This document shows, piece by piece, positions 1-8,185 of a stretch of DNA of 53,350 nucleotides (position 1 is the stretch's first letter; every line of letters begins with the position of its first letter). The position numbers were made by a program, and so were the translations under genes. A model generated the notes under the pieces. That model ran no database searches and had not been told where the DNA came from. It saw nothing but the letters and a program-made list of their open reading frames with translations. Source of the DNA: Lachnospiraceae bacterium (GTDB lineage: Bacteria; Bacillota; Clostridia; Lachnospirales; Lachnospiraceae); the NCBI GenBank assembly GCA_016283775.1, contig JAEENL010000027.1:1-53350 (forward strand). Reading direction: 5' to 3'.

Positions 1-1
1 C

Positions 2-1003
2 GGGACCACAGAGAGAAAAGGAGTTCTGATAAGTATCTTTGCGGGATTTGTGGGGGTGATATGTCACATCGCGCTTGATATCGATGCGGACTATGCCACA
101 CTCTTTGCGTCGACGCTGCTCATATACTATCTGTCACTGTATATCCTCACTACCAAAGAGGACACACTCACTCATCTTTTAAACCGTCAATGTTATTATT
201 ACGACTCAAAGCGGCTCAAGGATCAGATCACGGCCGTCGTATCCGTGGATATGAACGACCTGAAAAAGATAAATGACAATCAGGGGCATGCCGCCGGTGA
301 CACGGCACTTAAGACAGTGGCCGACTGTCTCACAAAGACCAAAACAAAAAGCAAAAAGGTCTATCGTATCGGCGGTGACGAGTATGCCGTGTTTTACATG
401 GGCAAGAGCGAGGAGGATGTAAAACAGGATATCAAAGAGATGCGCGAAAATCTCGCACAGACACCTTACGTTTGCGCTTTCGGTTACCAGATGGTGACCG
501 ATAAAGAACACGATATCCATAAAGCAATGACTCATGCCGATCAGGAAATGTATTCAAACAAGGCAAAGCTCAAAGATACCGATGAGCGGCGGATCGCAGC
601 ACATAAGGAAGCTACCATCCGTGTCATGCACGAAGCCTTGGGGTCGGGCATGTGGGGCATGGAGTTTGACAAAGAAGGCAATATGATCTCTGTCGAATGG
701 AGCCCCGAATTCAGAAAGATGGTCGGATATACCGACGAGAACGATTTCCCGAACAGGCTGGATTCCTGGGTGAATCTACTCCATCCCGAAGACAAACGTG
801 CTGTCTTAAAGGAATTTAACGACACCATATTGGACTACTCGGGCCGCAAAAACTACGATGTGGAATACAGACTTATGGTCAAAAGCGGCGAATGGAGATG
901 GTTCCACGCCCTCGGAAGGCTTTTGCGCCGTGAGAACGGAGTGCCGCTATCCTATGTTGGCATGTTTGTTGACATAACAGAGCAGAAGGAAAAAACAAAA
1001 TGA
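2..1003 (+). CDS. GGDEF-PAS membrane protein, 5' end cut by window
   Basis: Probable diguanylate cyclase or c-di-GMP sensor. The reading frame is open to the left edge, so the true start lies outside; a GTG at 50 is only an internal candidate. The first ~45 codons are hydrophobic and look like the last two membrane segments of a longer N-terminal region. A GGDEF domain follows, with LTHLLNR where DxLTGLxNR is usual and the active-site loop as GGDEY (371-385). No RxxD inhibitory site precedes it. A PAS fold of the PAS_3 type with its C-terminal PAC part spans about 610-985 (WSPEF, HPEDK, YVGMFVDITEQ). Having PAS after GGDEF is less common than the reverse order. The stop overlaps the next start by 4 bases (ATGA), so the genes are translationally coupled. 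Seen: domains and motifs. Inferred: catalysis, because Tyr replaces Phe in the loop. Confidence 0.85.
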   Translation, partial: GTTERKGVLISIFAGFVGVICHIALDIDADYATLFASTLLIYYLSLYILTTKEDTLTHLLNRQCYYYDSKRLKDQITAVVSVDMNDLKKINDNQGHAAGDTALKTVADCLTKTKTKSKKVYRIGGDEYAVFYMGKSEEDVKQDIKEMRENLAQTPYVCAFGYQMVTDKEHDIHKAMTHADQEMYSNKAKLKDTDERRIAAHKEATIRVMHEALGSGMWGMEFDKEGNMISVEWSPEFRKMVGYTDENDFPNRLDSWVNLLHPEDKRAVLKEFNDTILDYSGRKNYDVEYRLMVKSGEWRWFHALGRLLRRENGVPLSYVGMFVDITEQKEKTK

Positions 1004-1929
1004 AAAGATATGATGTGATATGCATAGGTACAACGCTCATAGATTCGATCATCAAAGGGTTTGACCCGAATCCTGTTTCCGCGTCCGGTTTTCGCGCAGA
1101 GACAGGAGACCTTTGCGTCGGCGGTGAAGCGGTAAACGAAGCGGTAACTGCGGCAAAACTCGGGCTGAAAACAGGAATATTGTGCTCTCTGGGGCTTGAC
1201 GCCGCCGGAGATATGATCATAGCGGAACTTACGCGAAACGGCGTGGACACAGGAAAGATCCTGCGTTCTGAGGAACATCACACTCCTGTCACCACGATGT
1301 TTGTGAACGACGACGGCACCAGGAAGTCCGTGACAAATACGGCTCACAGGTACAATTTCAGGCCGGATCTGCACACAGAGCTGTTTACGGATGCAAGGGC
1401 AGTGATACTCGGCTCACTTTTCCGGGCACCTTTTGACGATCCGCAGATCATTCTTGCTGTCGTGAAAGCCGCGAAGGAAGCCGGAGAGATCGTGGTGGCT
1501 GATACAAAACTCCCGAATTTCCGTGTCCTTAAGCTTTCTGACATCAAAGATTCCCTTCCTTTTATCGATCTGATCACGCCGAATGAGGACGAAGCAAAGC
1601 ATTTTACAGGACAGAACGATCCCGAAGACATGGCAGACGTGTTTCTCTCATACGGAGTAAAAAACGTCCTGGTGAAGCTTGGCTCAAAAGGCTGTTTTTT
1701 CAAAAACAGGTCGGAAAAGATCATGCTTCCCGCATTTGATATCAAGGCTGTGGACGCAACAGGCGCAGGAGACAACATGGTTGCGGGATTTGTTTCGGAG
1801 CTTCTTCGCGGGGCTTCCGAGGCGGACGCACTGAAGTTTGCAAATGCCTGCGGAGCGATATGCACCACTGCGGTGGGCGCATGCACGGCAATAAAGAACA
1901 GAGAGCAGGTGCTGGCATTTATCGGCTGA
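1000..1929 (+). CDS. PfkB-family carbohydrate kinase
   Basis: A 309-residue sugar kinase of the ribokinase/PfkB family, which phosphorylates a sugar or sugar acid with ATP in the cytoplasm. The N-terminal glycine pair region (CVGGEAVNEA) matches the first PfkB signature. The C-terminal DATGAGD signature is intact, with D258 as the expected catalytic base. Length is normal for the family. The substrate cannot be read from sequence; fructokinase, ribokinase and 2-keto-3-deoxygluconate kinase are all possible. The ATG overlaps the GGDEF stop by 4 bases and the GH26 gene follows after 15 bases. It therefore probably phosphorylates a sugar released by the neighbouring glycosidases, which is inference. 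Confidence 0.9.
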   Translation: MKRYDVICIGTTLIDSIIKGFDPNPVSASGFRAETGDLCVGGEAVNEAVTAAKLGLKTGILCSLGLDAAGDMIIAELTRNGVDTGKILRSEEHHTPVTTMFVNDDGTRKSVTNTAHRYNFRPDLHTELFTDARAVILGSLFRAPFDDPQIILAVVKAAKEAGEIVVADTKLPNFRVLKLSDIKDSLPFIDLITPNEDEAKHFTGQNDPEDMADVFLSYGVKNVLVKLGSKGCFFKNRSEKIMLPAFDIKAVDATGAGDNMVAGFVSELLRGASEADALKFANACGAICTTAVGACTAIKNREQVLAFIG

Positions 1930-1944
1930 TAAAGAGGAGAACGA

Positions 1945-2913
1945 ATGAGCGACAAGATATTCACACCCGTTAACCCCGATGCACAGGACTGTGTAAAGAA
2001 TGTCCTTAAGTATCTTTCCGACATCACATACAGGCAGATAGTGACGGGACAGCATACCCAGACCCGTGCGCAGGAAGAGCTTCACTACATAGAGAAAGTC
2101 ACGGGAAAACAGCCTGCACTTCTTGGGTTCGAGCTTCTTTCATATTCCCCGAACATCAACTATTTTGATACGGATGAAGAGTGCATGAAGGAAGTGGAGG
2201 AAAACTACGGGACACTGAAAAATGCATGGGAATGGGCTGAGCAGAAGGGCCTCATCACATTTACCTGGCACTGGTTTTCCCCTCTCGGAGGACGATCAAA
2301 GGCTTTTTTTACCGAAAATACCGATTTTGACGCCGTAAAGGCAGTGACCGAAGGAACGCCCGAAAATGCGGCGCTTCTTTCCGATATGGACACAATGGCC
2401 GGGATACTCAGGCCTTTTTGCGATAAACATATCCCCATACTCTGGCGCCCCTTTCATGAGGGCGAAGGAAAATGGTTCTGGTGGGGTGCAAAAGGGCCGG
2501 AGCCGTTAAAAAAGCTTTGGCGGATCATGTACGAACGCTTCACAAAACTGCATAAACTCAACAATCTCATCTGGGTATGGAATTCGCCTGCTCCCGAGTG
2601 CTACCCCGGGGATGATGTAACGGATATCATCTCGAGGGATATGTATCCTCCGGAGCACGAACACACAAGCTGTGCCAAGATGTATGATGACCTTATAAAG
2701 ATCACTCGTCAGAAAAAGATCGTTCTGATAGGGGAGACTGGGACGCTTCCCTCAGCAGAGGACATAGTAACGCAGAAGGTCGGCTGGGCGAGTTATATGA
2801 CATGGTCTCATGAATTCTGTATGAGTGAGAGATACAGCACGGCAGAGGTCCTTAAAAACATGTACGTAAGCCCGTATGCCGTTACAAAGGACAAACTCCC
2901 CGTGCTTTATTAG
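1945..2913 (+). CDS. Glycoside hydrolase family 26 (beta-mannanase-like)
   Basis: A 322-residue single-domain GH26 protein. Family members cleave beta-1,4-mannan and related glycans with retention of configuration. The WRPFHE motif carries the expected acid/base E172, and the LIGETG motif carries the expected nucleophile E264. WHWFSPLGG and the aromatic WFWWG stretch also fit the TIM-barrel substrate cleft. There is no signal peptide, carbohydrate-binding module or anchor, so the enzyme should act on short imported oligosaccharides in the cytoplasm, perhaps as a mannobiose-forming or exo-acting enzyme (inference). An AGGAG-like ribosome site (GAGGAGA) precedes the ATG. It lies in the run with the PfkB kinase, and GH31 is further downstream. 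Confidence 0.88.
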   Translation: MSDKIFTPVNPDAQDCVKNVLKYLSDITYRQIVTGQHTQTRAQEELHYIEKVTGKQPALLGFELLSYSPNINYFDTDEECMKEVEENYGTLKNAWEWAEQKGLITFTWHWFSPLGGRSKAFFTENTDFDAVKAVTEGTPENAALLSDMDTMAGILRPFCDKHIPILWRPFHEGEGKWFWWGAKGPEPLKKLWRIMYERFTKLHKLNNLIWVWNSPAPECYPGDDVTDIISRDMYPPEHEHTSCAKMYDDLIKITRQKKIVLIGETGTLPSAEDIVTQKVGWASYMTWSHEFCMSERYSTAEVLKNMYVSPYAVTKDKLPVLY

Positions 2914-2946
2914 AAGAACGGAAAACACTGTATTGGCGGTAACGAT

Positions 2947-3897
2947 ATGTTTGAAAAAGAGATAATGATAGGCAGGACCCGCTTCAGTTCTACTGTCCTT
3001 ATGGCCCCGCTCGCAGGATATACCTGCTTTCCCTTCCGCCTTATGGCAAGAAGGCTGGGTGCGGGAAGCGCCTATACGGAAATGGTGAGCACGGATGCCT
3101 TGAAATATAACGACAAAGCGACTTCAAAGCTTTTGTATACGGATGACCGCGAGACGCTGAAATGCGTGCAGCTTCTGGGCTCTGTCCCCGCAAGCTTTGA
3201 AAAGGCCGCGAGAAGCGATCTTCTTGCAAAATTTGATGTCATAGACATCAACATGGGCTGCCCCGTTCCGAATGTCATAAAGTCCGGTGAAGGCTGTGCG
3301 CTCATGGAAGACATTCCCAGGGCTTCAAAGATCATTGAAGCTTGTAAAAGGAGCGGAAAAACGGTCTCGGTGAAATGCCGTCTGGGGATGAATCCCCAAA
3401 AGATAGTGATCGAGGAATTCGCGAGGATGTGCGAAGCGTCCGGAGCAGATATGATCACGGTACACGGACGCACCAGGAACATGATGTATGACGGAGAGCC
3501 CTTGTATGAATATATAAGGCTTGCAAAGGCATCCGTAAAGATCCCCGTTTTTGCAAACGGCGGGATCGATTCTGTGGAAAAGGCCGCGGAAATGATGGAA
3601 AAGACAAAAGCCGACGGAGTGATGCTCGCACGGTACGGATTTGAAAATCCGCTTATTTTTTCTCTCCTCACAGGTAAAGCTGTCGTTGACACAAAGCGCA
3701 GCCTTATCCTCGAACAGCTGGATATTGCGGGCGAATGTTTTGATGAGCTGTCCGCACTCACATACATTAAAAAACTGGCATCATATTTCATGAAAAAACT
3801 TCCCGGCACAAAACGCCTCAAGCTTGAAATGTATAAGTGCGGGAGCCTTAAGGAACTGCGGGAGATTCTTTCTGAGATATTTGGGAGTGGTGAATGA
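2947..3897 (+). CDS. tRNA-dihydrouridine synthase (DusB-type)
   Basis: A 316-residue FMN-dependent Dus family protein, which reduces uridines in the tRNA D-loop. Family hallmarks are present: MAPLAGYTCFPFR at the N-terminus, INMGCPVPNVIKSGEG with the expected catalytic C105, VKCRLGM, TVHGRTR for FMN phosphate binding, and ANGGI. Length fits DusB/DusC. The housekeeping function is unrelated to the sugar genes around it. Such insertion into catabolic runs is common in Clostridia because intergenic spaces are short. The stop overlaps the following LRR gene by 4 bases. The exact uridine positions modified cannot be told from sequence. Confidence 0.92.
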   Translation: MFEKEIMIGRTRFSSTVLMAPLAGYTCFPFRLMARRLGAGSAYTEMVSTDALKYNDKATSKLLYTDDRETLKCVQLLGSVPASFEKAARSDLLAKFDVIDINMGCPVPNVIKSGEGCALMEDIPRASKIIEACKRSGKTVSVKCRLGMNPQKIVIEEFARMCEASGADMITVHGRTRNMMYDGEPLYEYIRLAKASVKIPVFANGGIDSVEKAAEMMEKTKADGVMLARYGFENPLIFSLLTGKAVVDTKRSLILEQLDIAGECFDELSALTYIKKLASYFMKKLPGTKRLKLEMYKCGSLKELREILSEIFGSGE

Positions 3898-6800
3898 CAG
3901 AAGATATTTTCAAAATAGAAAACGGTGTGCTTGAAGCCTTTACGGGAGAGGACCCTGAAATAGTGATCCCCGAAGGCGTACACACCATCGGTGACGGCGT
4001 GTTCAAGGGCATGTCCTGGCTCCTTTCCGTGACGCTTCCCTCGTCATTAAAAAAGATCGGCGCGGGTGCGTTCAAGGGCTGCAGACAATTAAAAAGCATA
4101 AACTTTCCCGATGGACTGCAGGAGATCGGAGAATATGCGTTTCACAGGTGCCATGGGATTGAGGAGATGACCTTTCCGAAGTCCGTGACCAAAGTGGGAA
4201 GCTATGCTTTTTTGTACTGTGACCATGTGAGAAAAGCAGTCCTTGAAGGGCCAAAGCACCTGGAAAAAGCGACCTTTTCGCACAACCTTGAACTCCGCGA
4301 GATAACGCTTGACAAGGAAATTGACGATTCCAATTTCAATGATGAGGTCTTTGAAGGCTGTGTGCGTCTTCACCGCATCACTTTGTCCGGTGAAACATAT
4401 GAAGTGGACGACCTGGTCAGGGCCATGAGCTCCGATTCGACTTTTCCCGGCACCATAAAGTCTATCGCAAAGAGCGTTTTTCATTCTCTTCAGATAGAGG
4501 ACGGTGTGCTGCAGTCGTTCAATATAAATCTTAAGTCGATCTCACTCCCCGAGGGCATCACAGCTATAGGAAAAAGCTGTTTCTTTGACAAAAAAGGCAT
4601 CGTGAACATCACGTTTCCAAAGACGCTCAAGGAGATCAGGGCAAACGCCTTCCTTAACTGCGTGAGCCTTGAGGAAGTCAATATACAGAGCGGTGACATC
4701 ATTCTTGATGACAAGGCGTTCAGGGGATGCTGTAACCTGAAGCGTGTCAATATCACCGGAGACGCGGTCTGGGATAAAGAAAAACCTGCAACTTTCCTGC
4801 AACGCATAAGGGACCAGATCCTGGGGGATTTTTATATAAGCGGCAATATCCTTGTACGATACATGGGAGAAGAGGAACAGATCGTTATCCCGGACGAAGT
4901 GAAGATCATCGGCGAGCGGTGCTTTTTCGGTAACGAAAGGCTTAAGGTCGTCACATGTCCCAAGAACCTTGTCGAGATCCGCGAACAGGCGTTTATGGGA
5001 TGCGTCACCCTGCAGAACGTGAACCTTTCCGATAAGCTTAAAAGAGTGGAAAGAGAGGCTTTTGCGGAGTGTAAAAAACTCTTGAAATGCAGTCTTCCCG
5101 AAACTCTGGAGTACATTGGAGAATACGCTTTCAGAAGATGTTTTACTCTGCCGCCTTTTAATCCTTGGCCCGAAAATGCAAGCATCTCGCCGTATGCCTT
5201 CTACAAAGCGGGACAGCTTGAAAAAGTGTGGTGCAAACAGGAAAAAAGCACAGAGACAGCCGACGAAGCGGCTGCGGAACAAAGTGACTTGAGAACGGAC
5301 GCGCCTCTTGTGGAAAGGATCCATATCGCGCCCTATGCATTTGTTAAGGCAGCGGGCATAAAGACGTTAAAACTCACCAAAGTGAAAAGCATAGGAAAGT
5401 ATGCTTTTGCCGCGTGTGAGGATCTTGAAGAGATAGATATCGACGCACCTGACTGTGTGGTTGAGAAGGGCGCGTTTTCAGGCTGTCCGAAATTGAAAAA
5501 AGTCTGCCTGCACATAAAAGAAATGGGAACCGGTGTTTTTTCCTACTGCAGAGAACTTTTTGAGGCACGCTTATCGGGAATATCGGTGCTTCCTGCGGAA
5601 ACTTTTTCCGGATGCACGCATCTTAAGGGTTTTGAAGCGCATGAGCTCACAAGCATGGAAGACAGATGCTTTGACGAGTGCATCGACCTCGATCATTTTG
5701 ATTTTGGACAGATCACATCAATAGGAGCAAGGGCATTTGAAAGATGCGATTCATTGACAAAGGTCACTCTCGGCAGCACGAAGTGCGGATATCACGCATT
5801 TGCGGACTGCGCGTCTCTTGAGGAGATCGCGCTGACTAACGGTACGGTGCTGCAAAGCGGCGTGTTTACCGGATGCACCGAAGTGAAGAACATCATCTTT
5901 GATTCAAAACGGTACAGCTTTGGCAGATTTTCCGACGGCCTGAACCATGTGGGAAATCCATATCCACTGCCTGTACGTGAAGTGATAGCGTCGATGTACT
6001 CCTGCTTTGAGATAGAGGACGCAGTCCGCCTTGTGGGCTACACCGGCGATTCTGTGAAAGTCACTGTGCCCGAGGACATTGAAGAGATAGCACAGGACGC
6101 GTTCAGGGATCATCTGCGCCTGAAGGATATCGTGATCCCGCCTTCCGTAAAGATCTTCGGAAGCCATGCGTTCTCGCATACGGCATGGCTTGACGGACAG
6201 CGTAAAGAAAACGAGACGATCGTTATAAACGATGTCCTTATCGATGGCGCGGGCTGTAAGGGAAAAGTGGTCATACCGGATGATGTGAAAAGGGTTGCAG
6301 GCTGGGCTTTTGCCGGAAATATCGACATCACGGAGCTTGTGATACCGTCCGAAAGGATCTCGATCGAGTCGCTCTCGTTCAGAAACTGCCTGAATCTTAA
6401 AAAGATCACCGACTGGAACGGGCGGGAATATGCGTTGAACAGCGTTTGCGACATCGATGATGCGGGATATCCCGACCTCATAAAAAGAATCTTTTCGGAG
6501 TGCATAAACTGCTTTAAACTCGACAAAGACAGGAAACTCATCGAAAGCACAGGAAATATCACAAGGCTTGTGTTCCCCGAAGGAATAAGGGCTGTGGGCG
6601 ATTCCGTCTATAAAGACTGCCACCTCCTTGAGACCATCGCGTTGTCGGGGGAAACCGAAACAATAGAGAGATCTGCGTTTGAGAACAGTAAATGGCTGAA
6701 GGCTGTTACGCGCGCGGGCTCCGTAAAGAGCATCGGGGCGATGGCTTTTTCCGGCTGCCAGTCACTTGAAAGCATTGATGTCTCCGAAAAACTTGAAGAA

Positions 6801-7058
6801 CTTGGCAAAAGATGCTTTGAACACTGTGTGAGCCTTAAGGACATCAGCCTTTCGGGAAACTTAAGGACCATACCGGAGAGGGCGTTCTTCAGATGCAAAT
6901 CCCTTAAAACGATCTGTATCCCGAAGTCCGTAAAGACCATTGAGCCCGAGGCATTCGCGTTTTGTGAAGGACTTCTGGAGGCGCGGATACCCGCTGAGGC
7001 TGAGATTTCCGAGAGCGCCTTTAAATACTGCGATGCTCTCCGTATAACAAAATATTGA
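3894..7058 (+). CDS. Giant BspA-like leucine-rich-repeat protein
   Basis: A 1054-residue protein made almost wholly of LRR_5 (BspA/TpLRR) repeats. The recurrent unit is roughly 23 residues, of the form LxxIxLPxxLKxIGxxAFxxCxxL. At least five or six times the array restarts with a capping block such as FKIENGVLEAF, LQIEDGVLQSF, FYISGNILVRY, CFEIEDAVRLV and TIVINDVLIDG, each followed by a short strand and (V/I)IPE/D-xV-xxIG. This gives a higher-order periodicity. I see no signal peptide, membrane segment or cell-wall anchor, so the protein appears cytosolic. That is odd for a family best known from surface adhesins. It overlaps the dus stop by 4 bases and precedes an aldo/keto reductase by 16 bases. 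Function unknown; a protein-binding scaffold is the safest guess. Confidence 0.9.
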   Translation: MTEDIFKIENGVLEAFTGEDPEIVIPEGVHTIGDGVFKGMSWLLSVTLPSSLKKIGAGAFKGCRQLKSINFPDGLQEIGEYAFHRCHGIEEMTFPKSVTKVGSYAFLYCDHVRKAVLEGPKHLEKATFSHNLELREITLDKEIDDSNFNDEVFEGCVRLHRITLSGETYEVDDLVRAMSSDSTFPGTIKSIAKSVFHSLQIEDGVLQSFNINLKSISLPEGITAIGKSCFFDKKGIVNITFPKTLKEIRANAFLNCVSLEEVNIQSGDIILDDKAFRGCCNLKRVNITGDAVWDKEKPATFLQRIRDQILGDFYISGNILVRYMGEEEQIVIPDEVKIIGERCFFGNERLKVVTCPKNLVEIREQAFMGCVTLQNVNLSDKLKRVEREAFAECKKLLKCSLPETLEYIGEYAFRRCFTLPPFNPWPENASISPYAFYKAGQLEKVWCKQEKSTETADEAAAEQSDLRTDAPLVERIHIAPYAFVKAAGIKTLKLTKVKSIGKYAFAACEDLEEIDIDAPDCVVEKGAFSGCPKLKKVCLHIKEMGTGVFSYCRELFEARLSGISVLPAETFSGCTHLKGFEAHELTSMEDRCFDECIDLDHFDFGQITSIGARAFERCDSLTKVTLGSTKCGYHAFADCASLEEIALTNGTVLQSGVFTGCTEVKNIIFDSKRYSFGRFSDGLNHVGNPYPLPVREVIASMYSCFEIEDAVRLVGYTGDSVKVTVPEDIEEIAQDAFRDHLRLKDIVIPPSVKIFGSHAFSHTAWLDGQRKENETIVINDVLIDGAGCKGKVVIPDDVKRVAGWAFAGNIDITELVIPSERISIESLSFRNCLNLKKITDWNGREYALNSVCDIDDAGYPDLIKRIFSECINCFKLDKDRKLIESTGNITRLVFPEGIRAVGDSVYKDCHLLETIALSGETETIERSAFENSKWLKAVTRAGSVKSIGAMAFSGCQSLESIDVSEKLEELGKRCFEHCVSLKDISLSGNLRTIPERAFFRCKSLKTICIPKSVKTIEPEAFAFCEGLLEARIPAEAEISESAFKYCDALRITKY

Positions 7059-7074
7059 CCGAAAGGTTTGACTT

Positions 7075-8139
7075 ATGAGATACCGAAAACTTGGGAAGAC
7101 AGGACTTGTAGTGTCGGAACTCGGCTTTGGGACCATACCGATCCTCAGCGGCCGCGTTCCTGTACTGCCGGAGTATTTCAGTCCGGACACTGACACCGCC
7201 GTGGCCATCATGAAAAAAGCCTTTGACTACGGCTGCAATTTCTATGACACCGCGATCCCCGAGGAATACGGCGATGCGGAGATGAAGCTTGGAGTATTTG
7301 CAAAGACCGTTGACAGAAAAAAGATCGTCATTTCCGATAAGGCGAGATTTTACGGCGGGGGTGACATCTACAGAGAAGTGCTTCGTTCTGTCGACAATCT
7401 CGGGACAAAGCCGGATATATATTTTGTACATCAGGTGGATGAGAGCAATGTGGACGAAGTGCTTGGAAAAGGCGGCGCGCTGGATGCCCTGTACGACCTG
7501 AAGAGAGAAGGAAAGATCGGCTTTACGGGAATCGCTTCGCACTACTATGACGTGCTCCTTCGGGCCGTAAAAGATCCCCGTGTCGATGTGCTCCAGGGAA
7601 GCGGCAATATCCTTGAACGCGGGATGCTTGACCGCATCAGCGGGGAAGAAGCCTTCAAGGGAAAAGGCTTTATCCTGAACAAAGTCTATGCTGCGGGGCT
7701 TCTCATCGGGCCTTTTTCCGTGGCGGAGCTTATCGGAGGGATACTCGGATATCCGTTTTCGAGCGCCCTTCTCGGCGTAGGCACATTTGAGCAGGCTGAA
7801 GCAGCTTTTGGAACGGAATATCCTCCGCTCACCTTTTCCTTTGAAGAGGTGTTGAAACGCCTGAAGAACAGCTTTGATCCGATAGAATGCGCCCGCTGTC
7901 AAAGGTGTGTGTGCCCCTTCGGACACGAGATTCACACAAGCTTCAGGCAGTTCAATTATTTTCACCTCGGAAAAGAATATTGGGCAGCGGGAAAACTCAA
8001 AATGGATCTGGAACAGACCTATGCGCATTGCAGGACATGCGAGGACAAGCCTTGCATGAAGGAATGCCCGAGAGGGCTTTATGTACCGGAAGAGATCGGG
8101 CGTATACACGGGCTCCTCGAGGCATACGGCAATGCGTGA
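7075..8139 (+). CDS. Aldo/keto reductase with C-terminal Fe-S cysteines
   Basis: A 354-residue AKR barrel fused to a cysteine-rich tail. The barrel keeps the family landmarks: YRKLGKTGLVVSELGFGT at the start, YDTAIPEEYG with the tetrad Asp and Tyr, ISDKARF with Lys and YFVHQVD with His. The tail holds two Cys clusters, C272/C275/C278/C280 (CX2CX2CXC) and C319/C322/C327/C331 (CX2CX4CX3C). These suggest one or two iron-sulfur clusters, although both spacings differ from the ferredoxin CX2CX2CX3CP pattern. Likely role: NAD(P)H- or Fe-S-linked reduction of a sugar aldehyde or ketone in the anaerobic cytoplasm. An upstream GAAAGG serves as ribosome site. GH31 follows after 46 bases. Confidence 0.85.
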   Translation: MRYRKLGKTGLVVSELGFGTIPILSGRVPVLPEYFSPDTDTAVAIMKKAFDYGCNFYDTAIPEEYGDAEMKLGVFAKTVDRKKIVISDKARFYGGGDIYREVLRSVDNLGTKPDIYFVHQVDESNVDEVLGKGGALDALYDLKREGKIGFTGIASHYYDVLLRAVKDPRVDVLQGSGNILERGMLDRISGEEAFKGKGFILNKVYAAGLLIGPFSVAELIGGILGYPFSSALLGVGTFEQAEAAFGTEYPPLTFSFEEVLKRLKNSFDPIECARCQRCVCPFGHEIHTSFRQFNYFHLGKEYWAAGKLKMDLEQTYAHCRTCEDKPCMKECPRGLYVPEEIGRIHGLLEAYGNA

Positions 8140-8185
8140 GAGGTACTTGGCTGTGATCACAATTTAAACGAAAGGGGAAGGCAGA

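Noticed and set aside
3894-7058. Repeated segments as a CRISPR or DNA repeat array
   Set aside because: The periodicity is at protein level (LRR units of ~23 residues) with diverged nucleotide sequence and one intact frame.
7021-8160. A 379-codon open frame on the minus strand opposite the first aldo/keto reductase
   Set aside because: The plus-strand frame carries clear AKR and Fe-S motifs; the antisense frame has no recognisable domain or ribosome site. Long antisense frames are common in this codon usage.
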